Origin: Burhinus oedicnemus
Lineage: Eukaryota; Chordata; Aves; Charadriiformes; Burhinidae
Length of the DNA: 64,000 nt
Direction: 5' to 3'
Assembly (NCBI GenBank): GCA_008921705.1
Contig: VFFE01007506.1
Span: 1,373,822-1,437,821 of the forward strand
Shown: positions 28,601-39,191 of the stretch, piece by piece
Layout of the letters: each line of letters opens with the position of its first letter
How positions within the stretch are numbered: the first letter of the stretch is position 1
The notes under the pieces: generated by a model
Told to the model about the DNA's origin: nothing
Databases searched by the model: none
Seen by the model: only the letters and a program-made list of their open reading frames with translations
Program-made: the position numbers and the translations under genes

Positions 28601-31049
28601 TGTTCGCCCATAATTGGCCAGGAAGGCTGAAGGAACCTGTTTCCCACAGACACATAATCACATCCAGGAAACACACAGCCCAGAGCAAACAACGCTATGT
28701 TTTGCCACATTTGTCATCTGACACACGGCTTCCGTTAGCCAGGGCCGGAGCTGGTAAGCCAGAATGCTGACGGAAACCCTGTGAGCTTGCTCACACTGTT
28801 AAATATGCTGTCTGCTGCATTTCTCCGGGTAATCCCTTTCGTTCCAGCTGGGGAAGCAGGGTGATGCCTTCAGTTGCTCCTCTCTGGTTTCTATCCCATA
28901 TGATTTTACTACCAGTTAGGCAAGTAAATGTCTCCAGGACAGCGCTGTTGGCATTACGAAAAGCCCCATGGGCGAGGCTGCTCATCAGAGCTATTGGGGC
29001 ACAAAACTGCTGGCCTGTTGAAGGTGAGATTTTCCAGAGACCTCATAGGAGCTTTCGGTGACCAAATTCCCTGTGCAGTCTGTAGGCACAGAGGCATTGC
29101 TAAATCCCTTGTGCTGTCTTAACCTTCACACACAGCAATTCGGTGGCTTCTTGCTGTGAAACTACTGAGTGATTGCAAGGAATGCAGCAGCAAAACCCAG
29201 CAAAAGGCTGGGAAAACAACCACTTAATAAAGGTGTTGATAAATGCTTTCTGCAGAGTCTGAAGTCTTTGTTAACTATTCAAATGTGTCTTTGAAGGAAT
29301 GAGTTAACATGCCAATTTATTTTAATAGCATTGGGTAAACAAGGGCAAAAAACCCCTCAGTCTTATATGTCAGCCTCTAACTTTCACTGGCTTTGTTCTC
29401 CCTATTGCAGTCTTCTGTAACTCTACAGTAGTTGCTCAGTCTCTCGATGGTTGGGGTAGCGTCACCCTGCATATAGGATGGACAGGCTGTTTATCTGCCC
29501 GGTGATACAGTTCCTCAAGTGACACTGCCAGCTGTGAGCCTGGCTCTTGGGTCTCGCTGACCAGTGAAGCCTCACACAGCACAGCCATCCTTGGTTTGGA
29601 CACAACAGAACAGGCTCAACGGGATTACATCACACACACACAAAAATTAATTTCAGAACCAATATTCATGCGGTTGTCAGAAACTGTAATTTATAAGGTA
29701 AGTGTGCGTGCCCCGCAGCCAGAGCCTGCCTCCAAGGGAGCGGCAGCGAACACTCCTGCCAGCCTCCCCCTTACTGCAGCTCTGTGTTTTTATGACACTG
29801 AAATACGAGCAGAAAGGAGGATACTCTATGAACTACAAATTGTAAGGAGTCACTCTGAAAAGACAGAGACATGAATCAATTTTTAGCAATAGCTCTTTTA
29901 GCTGAGCTTCTCCAGCTCCGAGATGAAGAGAAATGGGATCAAGCATACCCCAATGTTTGTTGTGCTTGATTAAATGCCACCCTACAGAAATAGGTATAAC
30001 AAAGAAATAAAAAGCGTGCTAGAGAACTGCTTAAAATGCAAACAGTTGATAAATAGGTTTGAGGTCTCACCAATTCGATTATCTTCCTTTTAACTCTTCT
30101 TTGATCCTATTTTAATTCACTTACATTGTCTCTATGCAAATTCTTTCTGGGATAAAAATGGAATGGTGGTGGTAATGGAATAAGAAAAACTAAGACATAT
30201 CATAATCTGGTCTATATCTAAAATTTTTGGATCTACTTAGGATAAAGCTTATTCTAATTTCAAAGATCCCCTTCAAAAAGACACACAATAATATATTACG
30301 GCCATAGTCCTAAGAAAAGAGTCTACTGCCTCGCTGGAATTTTAATTGACAATTGGGTAATGGTCCAGACCGCGGGTCTCTGGGAGACAGTGTTATACAA
30401 GTGGAAATTGGCTCACTAATCTGTAATGAAGCCTGCTGTACACTTTATTAAAGTGTATTGGCGTTTACGCCTGAAGAACCTCAACGTTAGCCCAGTTGCC
30501 TCCAAGTTGACACTTTGCTCGGGAACACCGAGCAATAAAAGTAGAAATCAGATAAAAGAAACCAAGTCCACTGAAGAATAGTTCTCTATGTATTCTCTGA
30601 CTATGGGGCCATCATCACTTAAAATGGGAAAAGATGCCAGCCAATCCTAAATACAACGATTGACAGTGTCTGAGCAAAGTTGGCGAGAACTGACATGTCA
30701 CAGTCTTGTTTTCAGCTTAGTTTGTTTTGATTTAACAGCCAAATTAATTTGTAAATGAGTGGCCTGTTTTCATCTATCACCCTTCCAAAATGCAAATCAA
30801 GGCATGCAAAGATAATTTCAGCCTACTCAGAAACCCGGTTACTTCCAGTCATTCATCAAAGTAATAATATTGCTCTTTAGTCAGGGTTAGAAAAAAGTTT
30901 TAAGAGCAGTGCATTAGCTTCACACACCATTAGCTATGAATGCCTCAGGCTGTACATCATATGCTTGATGAAATGGCACTCATGCTGTCCCATATACCAG
31001 AAGATTGAGGCATTAAATATTATCTTTTTTGGAGGGAATCTCAGGCATA
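19611..31049. other. Unique non-coding DNA, no gene recognised
   Basis: No exon, RNA gene or transposon was recognised. GC-richer patches at 20.05-20.3, 23.8-24.3, 25.04-25.26 and 28.6-29.1 kb carry the longer open frames (up to 145 codons, minus strand, 24117-24554). These are unrecognised and usually overlap an open frame on the other strand. A full consensus splice-donor word (AAG/GTAAGT) occurs at 29695-29703, but no acceptor or conserved frame supports an exon there. Confidence 0.6.
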
Positions 31050-31400
31050 GTTGACAAGGTCATGTATTAATATAGTCTAGTTGGATTTCTGCAAGGCATT
31101 TGATTTAGGAGCAGGTGATATTTTGTTTAAAAGTATTTTATGCAGAAATAGCAGAGAACATATTAAAATAACTAAAAACTGCCTCACTGGTGAATTTCAT
31201 CATGTCTTAATCGAGACATATCTGTCACTGAGGCCATTCCAGCCTGCTCCACAGGGACCAGTCCCTGAGCCAACACTAACAGTTTATCAATCATTTAGAA
31301 ACATGAAATATTTGCTGGTGGCATTCACTGTAGGTCAACATAAAAATGGTAGAATAGCAGACTGAGGAGGCAGAGTGATCTGAATTGGAAGGTCAGATTG
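31050..31400 (+). pseudogene. Ancient CR1 LINE fragment, ORF2 reverse-transcriptase palm
   Basis: The CR1 ORF2 protein is a reverse transcriptase and endonuclease that copies its own RNA into the genome. Translated on the plus strand from about 31081, the fragment begins with DFCKAFD, the CR1 form of RT motif A. About 60-85 residues later comes a decayed counterpart of the segment around the conserved proline-glutamine-glycine turn and the following leucine-asparagine block (about 31240-31300). The region that should hold the catalytic FADD box reads AFTVGQHKNG at about 31320-31350, so both aspartates are gone. Deletions and substitutions have removed the rest of the frame. Both ends of the element are missing, and the family assignment rests on my memory of the CR1 pattern. 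It is an old, inactive insertion. Confidence 0.75.
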
Positions 31401-32481
31401 TCACCATCTGACCTGCACTGGGGACTCGAGGACACAGATGATAGCCACGGACTGCAAGACAGACTTGTGATAACAGCCACGACTCACTTATTGGTGAAAT
31501 TAACCATCAATACTACTACTAGAGACTGCCATAACCCTTCGATAAATACAAATAAAAATACCAAAGAGGTAGCAAAGGGAACCTGCTCCTGTGCACAGCC
31601 TCGGTAAAGCTGCTTAGAGAAATTCATTCTTTCCCTCTGCTTGTACATTGGGAAGGATGTGGGAATACAAGAGGGAGCACAAGAAGGTCACAAAAATGTT
31701 TTGAACTCATCCAGCTTCTCAAAGAGACATGACACACCATATAAAAGATTTATGATAGTCTGGGGAGAAAGAGAGTACAGGTTTACTCATGCTGGAAAAG
31801 ACTTAAGGTTTGATAGTTGAGCTTAGATATATGAGACTATTTATACTTTGAAACAGTCTGTAAGGGGAACAGGGAACTGATTACCAAGTGCACAAATCAG
31901 ATCCCCAAACACAAGTAGCAAGTGGTATTTTGAGATGCCCTGGGGTGTTCAGCCAGGTCCCCGATGCTGGTACAGAGGACTCTGGTGTCCTGCAGCCCCA
32001 GCAATCAGAGGTCTGCCTAACCCAGATTCCCAAGGGCAGCTCCGGTGGGATCTCACCTGAGCAGGGTTCAATGTGAGATCAGACACAGCTCCAGAGGAGG
32101 AAGATAATCTGCGCTGAGGAGAAACCCCAGTGGACGTAGGTGAGGGCTGAAGGCCCACTGCACTCACCTTCCATGTGGCCAGGACTCCCTCTGTGACAGA
32201 CCCCCTCCCTGTGCCCAGCTTGGGCATACTCACTCCATTCCCGACATTCCCAGTGCTGTACTCAAACAGCCGCCAAAATGAGAGCTCAAGGTTCAGGGCC
32301 TCTGCTGGCCTCCTGAGGGGCTCAGGAAGGTGTTTTTGTGGTGCATGATGACTGAACCACTTGTTAAGGAGGCCCAAACATGGACGGGGATCCCAGCACA
32401 TTGGGCTTGGTACAACATGGACTGAAAACGCCGTGAACGTGGCTCGGTGAGTCAGACTTTCTCCCCTCACTCCGAGGGATG

Positions 32482-32612
32482 TGATAAAACAGCACTGGCA
32501 GATAAAACCTGCAGTATGTCTTACTTATCTGCTCAGAGTGCAGTTCTGTTAGATTGGGGATCAGAGAGGAATTTGCTTCATCTTATTCTGATGAGGATTG
32601 GAGATCTTATCT
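32482..32612. promoter_or_regulatory. Candidate cluster of four GATA-factor motifs
   Basis: Within 131 bases there are four A/T-GATAA words: TGATAA at 32482, AGATAA at 32500, and TTATCT (the reverse complement) at 32525 and 32607. Three of the four share the extended form GCAGATAA in one orientation or the other, which is close to the preferred binding site of GATA zinc-finger factors. The spacing is irregular. Single GATA words are common by chance, so the only support is the clustering and the shared extended context. No adjacent gene tells which promoter it would serve. Confidence 0.25.
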
Positions 32613-32854
32613 GCTTTCACCCCGAGGCACACAATTTAATATTTAAGGTCTGAAAAGCTTCGGTCTAAAGTCTTTGGACTAATATGAAAAAAAATAGGTG
32701 AAAATTTTGAATTTCCTTATATAAAGCGAGTCATAAACTGTTGAGCTACTTTTTCTTCTTCACCTTAATCTCTATGGAATCAATAAATGATGATTCACAA
32801 TTTAAAACTATAAAGAGAATAATGTCAGCCATGTGCACACCCAGGTTGCAAAGC

Positions 32855-32876
32855 AAATAAATAAATAAATAGATAA
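32855..32876. repeat. (AAAT)n microsatellite
   Basis: About four AAAT units end in a degenerate AGATAA. It is short and not associated with a recognisable retroposon. Confidence 0.8.
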
Positions 32877-35791
32877 TTTTGAAATTTCAGCAGAGAGGAC
32901 AGTGGATGTGGAAAGGACAGATTAAGACAGTTCTAGTACATTTGGAGCACTATCTACTAAATATAGGTATTTTCACACGGTCCATTGCAATATAACTCCA
33001 TGCCCAGAGGGAATCCACTCAGTGCAGTAGGACTATCTGCAGATGTGAAGTCAAGACTTCATCAGCGCAAGTGCCAAGCTTATAAAGTTCAGATCTGAAA
33101 GGAGAACTTTCCTTCATGCATTCAGAAATGCACAAACACAAAGGCTTGTGAGAGAAATCATCTTGCAGCATAACAACCTAGGATTTCGAAATAATTATTT
33201 CCATCTCTCTGAGCACATTTTTATATCAACCACCAACTGCTTAATTCAAAACCACTGACATCAATAGAAACCTAATCGCCACAACGCAAAGAGTAGGCAC
33301 ACTCTGGATTCCTCTTCTTTCTCCATAGGCATCTTACTTCTTGTATTCTGCCATTTTGCTTTGGCGCCATACCACTCCTGGCACAAAAGGAAAGATCCGT
33401 TAATCATATCGCAGTACTGCTGAAGAAGCCTAGTCATGGATTAGGATCTCATTGCACCAGGCTCTGTATAAACATGGAATGAAATGTTGATACCTAAATT
33501 AGGCTTTTGGTTGGAAGCTATTTACAATCTTGACTGTAAAAGGATTAGCTTCACTTAAATGACATGGAACAGTGTGAGAGGCATGTCTGTGCATTTGTCT
33601 CATTGTTACAACATCAAGGACATTTGGGTATTTGAAAAGGCCTATGAATGCATGCCATAATCTAGGCATTGCACTGCCTTGTAACGCAGATAGGCCATGG
33701 GACAAAGCCCATAGCACACCCAAGGTATGTGATTTTCTTACAGGCAAATCCTGTTTGCATACCTTCTTTCTTTTATTTTAGGATTAGAACTTCTGCTTTT
33801 CAGAAAAATAGCTTTTTCTGCCTCCCTTTTGAATTCTTTTGGGTATGAATTACCTGGTATGTTCCCCACAGCTCACTGCCTGCACTGGAATGCCATGCAG
33901 GAGCCAAAGAGCTTCGCTTAAACGCCTTGTGAATTGCCCCAGTGTTTTATTTCCCAAAACAACGGTGTTGCATCCCAAAGAGCACACTGATCCCCAGCTC
34001 TGTGGCCTCTTTGGTAGAACAAAGTAGAATGTAATATGTATTTCCAGAAGGAGGGAAGAAAGAGAAATTTCAGTATTTAATACTTAATTTTTAGATTTTT
34101 CAAAACATTCCACAAAAATTTCTTTTTATCTCAACATATAGTGTGAATTGTATATGTTTTAATGCAAGAAAAGTACATTTTCCTAATAGTTTTTTTCCTG
34201 GTTTCTGGCTTCTTTGAGATGCTGACAGAGCAACAGATGGCAAACCTTGCAGTCCCATTTTGCGTCAGTGGAATTTAGGGCACACTGCAGTGATTAAACA
34301 ATCCAGTTGAGGGGATATCCAAAACCGACTGCCTGTACACTGAACTATGCACTGTTGACTGTAAAATATACAAAGCAATGCTTGTATCCCCCAGCACTCG
34401 GCCCCTTGATTCAGATCTGCTCATATAAGAGTAGATGGGATTTGAAAATAGGGAAAGAGATCTCATGATAGGAGGGACTACTACTATAATTATAATAACT
34501 GCAAAAATTTCTAGGAGTCATGAAACTCCACTTCAAAACCAGTCAGCTGAAACAATAGAAGTTTGCCAAAGCCAGGCACGTGTCAGCATTCCCCAAAAAG
34601 CACAAAGCAGGCATGTGTTGCCCGAGGAAAACTCATGGCTCTTCTTCTGAAGAGTTTCAAGGGTCCATGAAAAGAGCCAGAAATACCAGAGAATGAAGGC
34701 AGCAAAGACACACCAGATACAAACAGGTGTAGGATGTCATCTGGTAAAAACGCTGATAGAGAGCTTTAGGATTAAGGACTAGCTGTGACTGATTTGTGAA
34801 TGTCAATGTATTTCTACAGTCAGGTTTTTTTAGATGATGTTGATTGTGAAATAGCTTCAGGCTGTTCTGTAACACCCAAGAAATGCCAAGAAAAATTACA
34901 CAACCCAGTACTAAGTCAGTAACAGAGACTAACAGAAACTCTTATAATTTCTTGTTCCCATGGAAGAGACAAAGAGGCAGGACAGAAAGGAAAAAAATGT
35001 GCCCTGGTAAGATGGTGACCAGCTGCCAGATCACCCAGGCAGGGCCTTTGCTGAAGCTGATTTCCATGGCTAAGTGAGACAGCTTTAATCTAAAAAGCCA
35101 TCTCATGGTTTGAGAAAAATGGGGGCCAGACATGCAGTTAACCTACTATTTTGTCTAGATCCTAACTGATCTCAGGCTGTTAAAATAAAAACCTGCTTTA
35201 GAAACACTTGAGTCGCAATAGCTATAACTTATAAACAAATGTGTACATGAAAGTGGGCACACAGGAAAAACCAGGGAGAATGTTGGAAAGGACCAAGAAA
35301 CAGTCCATATTGGTGTCTGCTGGGTCAAAGAAAGGCAGCGTAGCAAAGGGTAGGTCCACAGTTCAGACCCCAAACACAGCAGCCTGGGTGAGTTTCCATC
35401 ACTGGTTGAACAGACCAGGAATTTTCTGGGTGAAGAAATATTCCCCTATTTGATCTGCCCATCCTCACTCTGTAGGTTCAGCATCAGAGAAGGTAGCTAG
35501 ATCCCATATCATCTTCTCATCTCAAGAGGAACATCTTACAGGATTCTTATTATTGGTTAGGTACCTGAGTCAAAAAACAATGCCAGATTTTATAATACCG
35601 AGATTCCGGGAATGCTTTTCAAGTGTTGTATGCCTATGCCATATGCCAGACTGTCTTTTTGCCCCTCTGTCGTGGTTTGGGCCAGATTGGCCCAATTCGG
35701 TGGAATGACAGATGCTCGCTGTCTCTTGCTCCGCTCGGAAGGCAAGAAAGAGAAAAAGAGAGACTTAAGAGTTTAGAAGGAACTAAACTAC

Positions 35792-35797
35792 TTTAAT
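35792..35797 (-). terminator. ATTAAA polyadenylation word of LTR A
   Basis: The minus strand reads ATTAAA about 250 bases downstream of the TATA box, followed by T-rich sequence. This is the usual order for an R region. It is the second commonest vertebrate polyadenylation signal. Confidence 0.5.
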
Positions 35798-35931
35798 GAA
35801 ATATTAATAATAAAATAATAAAAAGAAAGATAATGAAATATATACAAAACCGTATCAAGCTCCCAGGATGACAATCACGTCACCAGTGGGCACTGGGGAA
35901 GTCCCAGACTGGACTCAGTGACGGATGGGAA

Positions 35932-35957
35932 CTGGATTCCGGATCTGGATTCCGGAT
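35932..35957 (-). repeat. 13-base perfect tandem duplication inside LTR A
   Basis: Two exact copies of CTGGATTCCGGAT stand head to tail. The same duplication occurs in LTR B at 58440-58465, so it predates the two insertions and belongs to the family sequence. Confidence 0.85.
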
Positions 35958-36040
35958 AGGGATCAAAGGCAGACGCAGAGACAGAGTCCTCCTCGGACGC
36001 CGGCCATTGAAGGAAGAGGGCTGACCCTTTGATCCCTCAG

Positions 36041-36048
36041 CTTTTATA
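36041..36048 (-). promoter_or_regulatory. TATA box of LTR A
   Basis: The minus strand reads TATAAAAG, placed near the middle of the LTR as expected at the U3/R boundary, with a GC-rich segment just upstream. It would drive transcription leftward. The sister LTR B has TGTAAAAG here. Confidence 0.6.
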
Positions 36049-36395
36049 CTGAGCATGAGGCAGACGGGATGGAATACCCTGTTGGTCAGTTTGGGGTCAC
36101 CTGTCCTGTCCGCGCCTCCCCGCAGGTGCGACCCCTCTACGCTTTTCCGCTTCTGACCCTCCAACAGGGCAAGTAACAAAGTTGGCTGGGCTTCATTGTT
36201 ATGGCAATAAGTATAAGCAAGAGCTTCTCTGCATCCCATTCCTTGGCATCAGCTGTAAACATGGGTCTCATCACTCTGAGAGCCAACAGTTTCTGCACAA
36301 CATGCTGGTAATTTCAGCAGTTAGAAGAGGCCTAGCTAAAAAGTAAAGTTACTGAACAAAATTTGTCCTCTTTTATCTCAAACCAGGACACCCTC

Positions 36396-37900
36396 CCTTG
36401 CTGTCTGCAAGTGTGTTCCTAGGTGTCAAATTCCCTTTACCTGCTAACATAAATAAATGCATTAAATAATTGAACAATTCCCACTGTAAAGTTTTATTCA
36501 AGTATTTTCTGTTTGCTTTTAAACAAAATCAGACTGAAATGTAGCATAAAGATGTTAGCCCAAATGCAAAATGCTTTATACTTGAAACAGAGCCCATTAA
36601 GAAGTGTTCGTGATGACAAAGTTGCATCTTCATCTCTAAAGGGTTTAAGTAAGATTCAGTTATTTTCCAAATGAATTCTCCAGGACAGTTCTATTTAGGT
36701 TAATTTCCAATGTACCCAACAGCGCTGTATCTAGGCACCATTAACAAAATAAATCTAGGAGAGTTCATTCATTTTTCTTAGGTAAATAGCTATAAGGAGA
36801 ATGTGCTTCTCTGACAAATGTTTGGAAATTTCTGTTCTTGTGATGTTAACAGATGCAGAAAAAAAACACCACTGGGGCAGTTTTATTGTAGAAATCAACT
36901 TAACTTGCTAGGATACAGATTATAGCTTTGGAAAAAAAACACTGATTGGGCCAGTAAGACAAGCATAAGGAAAGAAGCTTTCAGCCTTGCTTGGAAGGGA
37001 GGATTAACAATGAATTATGACATGGTTTTCAGAACTGTTGATTGACACCTACAAGATTTACTGGCCACTTCTTCTGAAAACAGCTCTGTCCAGGAAGGTG
37101 GGAGGAAAGAAGAAAGGGGTTGCTAAGTAGATGTCAAGTGTGGGAAATGTCAAAATGAAAGAATGCTTAAAAACGTTACCCCAAATGATTTGATCAAGCC
37201 CATATAGTGCGGGAGTGAGCAAAGGGTTAAAACTAGAACTCATGGCCGCACCTTCACAGTGCCATGCCCAGTGGTCTCAGTCTGGCCCTTTTGGGAGAAA
37301 CCTACCTTAGCACAAGGATTTGGCTATTAAAATGCCCCTGGTTCCTGAAGAGGGAAGGAGGCGAGTCCAATCCTTAATTCACTTTGGAGTGAGGTCTTTT
37401 GTAGGAAATCAATCACTATGAAATTCCAGGTGGGGAAAAGGATTTTTCATGCTAACGGGTGTAAGTCTAGCTTGACACCTGGGTGACATGTTCTGGAAAT
37501 TTACCAAGCAGCGGATTCCTGCCCTAGGTGAGAAGACAAATTTCAGCAAGTAATCTATAATATGTGCCATGAACAGTGAGAGAAAGAAACATTTTGTAAG
37601 CATTTAATTGTATGGGATGCTGTTCCAGTGTTATGCCTAAAGGCAAGGGTACACTGCACTTCTTCCAGCTCACTGACAAGCATGTAGAGGCTTTCCCTAT
37701 GCTGTAACACTCCAGGGAGGAAAAAGGGATTAAAACAATTAAGGAAAATATCAACAGAGAAATAAATTAGTTTGGCAAAATACATCCTGCAGTATTTTTC
37801 GTGGATTTCTACAAAGTATTAGAATGGGTTAAATTCTGTCAAAATTCATCTAGGGCCAGATTTCTATTCAATAGCAGGACTGGGACAAGAAGTGAAATTG
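36396..37900. other. Non-coding DNA, nothing recognised
   Basis: AT-rich unique sequence between LTR A and the CR1 tail. No frame exceeds 60-70 codons and no repeat was identified. Confidence 0.65.
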
Positions 37901-38382
37901 TAGAATCATAGAATCATAGAATCATAGAATCATAGAATGGTTTGGGTTGGAAGAGACCTTAAAGATCATCTAGTTCCAACCCCCCTGCCATTAGCAGGGA
38001 CACCTCCCACTAGACCAGGTTGCTCAAAGCCCCATCCAACCTGGCCTTGAACACTTCCAGGGATGAGGCCTCCACAGCTTCCCTGGGCAACCTGTCCCAG
38101 TGCCTCACCACCTTCACAATAAAGAATTTCTTCCTAATATCTAATCTAAATCTACCCTCTTCCAGTTTAAAACTGTTACCCCTCATCCTATCACTACAAG
38201 CCCTAATAAAAGAGTCCCTCTCCATCTTTCCTATAGGCCCCTTTAGGTACTGGAAGGCAACAGTAAGGTCTTCCCAGCACCTTCTCTTCTGCAGGCTGAA
38301 CAACCCCAACTCTCTCAGCCTGTCCTCATAGGAGAGGTGCTCCAGCCCTCTGATCATCTTCCTGGCCCTCCTCTGGACTCGA
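37901..38382 (-). mobile_element. CR1 LINE, 5'-truncated 3' end
   Basis: On the minus strand this is a CR1 3' end of about 480 bases. It contains the last part of ORF2, the short 3' untranslated segment and the diagnostic terminal octamer array: four nearly perfect ATTCTATG units at 37901-37937, read on the minus strand. The 5' truncation falls near 38382, where similarity to CR1 stops abruptly and AT-rich unique sequence begins. No long target duplication is evident, as is usual for CR1; only a short AAATT-like word occurs on both sides. The intact reading frame and octamers make it one of the younger CR1 copies in the window. Confidence 0.95.
38010..38357 (-). pseudogene. CR1 ORF2 C-terminal fragment, 115 codons
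   Basis: The open frame encodes the carboxyl end of the CR1 reverse transcriptase, downstream of the catalytic palm. It shows the motif order typical of this end: RGLEHLSYEDRLRELGLFSL near the start, AFQYLKG, RACSDR, EGRFRLDIRKKFF, RHWDRLPRE and a final FKARLDGALSNLV. The frame ends at the expected stop just before the 3' untranslated part. The apparent ATG start is only an internal methionine, because the element is 5'-truncated. With no endonuclease or palm domain the product cannot be active. Confidence 0.92.
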
Positions 38383-39177
38383 AATTTTCATCCTTAGACT
38401 CTGTACATGTGTTTTGTTCACCAGATATGTAATTTAACCCACAAATTTATTTCCAAATTTAAGAGAAGCATTCACTTTCTACTGTCTAAGATGAAATAAT
38501 AAAATTTTGTGTCTATTACCTGTTTTATGTTAGAACCTTTTAATATTAGAAATTCTCTTTGAATTTAAAATTAAATTTCATTTCCACTATTTATTTTAGA
38601 TCCTAGAAGTCTTTGGAAAATCCAAACTACAACAGATATTGTAAAGTGCAATGTGCTTCCATGATGTGGGGTTTTGGTCAATAAACACTACAGCTGCGTT
38701 TTTTTCCCCTTAGAAGATGGAGTGCTTCTAAAATCCACTTGAAATGTTCTCAGTAGACAGCAATATTGAACTTGAAAAAACATCAGCATACAAGGCATTT
38801 TTTTAGCAGACCATTATGCAAAAACTTCTAAGAAGAGCTACTAGAGAGGGCTAATGGGCAGCTCTGCACGGCTGTCTCCCCAGTGCCAGCAGCAGCTCCG
38901 TTAGGTTGGGGAGGCACTTGTCTGGTCCACAACACTCAACCGTACTGAAGGTAGGTCTAAACCAAATAGAGGTGTTTGTCACCCAGTGTTTCATTACCTT
39001 TGTCTCTTGGGAGTTAAGATGTGTCCACCTGAGATTTTTGTACAGTGCTTATTACTGCCGAATATAAGTGACCACAGCCTCCCATTGCAGCCTGTTTATG
39101 AAAAGATTGTGGTTGCTTTGATGTCAACATAAAGCCTGCTCTGGATTTTAGGCCCAAATCCTGCTCCTACTGAATTG

Positions 39178-39191
39178 AAAAAAAAAAAAAA
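39178..39191. repeat. Poly(A) run
   Basis: Fourteen A bases. No retroposed body or flanking duplication could be identified. Confidence 0.8.

Larger units (their letters stand above)
31401..35662. other. Non-coding DNA with a GC-richer patch
   Basis: The first part, 31.9-32.47 kb, is GC-richer and holds the longest open frame of the window, 173 codons on the minus strand at 31949-32470. Its composition is rich in serine, proline, glycine and arginine, with no recognisable domain, signal peptide or membrane segment. I judge it a chance frame. After it come a GATA-motif cluster and an AAAT microsatellite, listed separately. The remainder to 35.66 kb shows nothing recognisable. Confidence 0.55.
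35668..36390 (-). mobile_element. Solo LTR A of an endogenous retrovirus, ERVL-like
   Basis: A 723-base element with retroviral LTR ends. On the minus strand it starts TGTCCTGGTTTGAG and ends CCAAACCACGACA. It is flanked by a perfect 5-base direct repeat, CCCTC, at 35663-35667 and 36391-36395. A 5-base duplication fits ERVL-type integration rather than the 4 bases typical of gamma or 6 of beta/alpha elements. Inside, in minus orientation, are a TATAAAAG box, an ATTAAA polyadenylation word and a perfect 13-base tandem duplication. No gag, pol or env remnant adjoins it, so the provirus was reduced to one LTR by recombination. It is a close sister of LTR B at 58002-58738, which lies in the opposite orientation. 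The 119-codon minus-strand frame inside it is a by-product of the LTR and is not shared intact by the sister copy. Confidence 0.92.

Noticed and set aside
29695..29703. Perfect splice-donor consensus AAG/GTAAGT at the end of a short open stretch
   Set aside because: A word of this length is expected about once per strand in a window this size; no acceptor, branch point or recognisable peptide supports an exon.
35880..36239. 119-codon minus-strand open frame
   Set aside because: It lies wholly inside solo LTR A and is disrupted in the sister LTR B, so it is a chance frame in LTR sequence.
37901..37940. Octamer array as an independent microsatellite or CRISPR-like array
   Set aside because: It is the standard ATTCTATG terminus of the CR1 element that continues directly from it.
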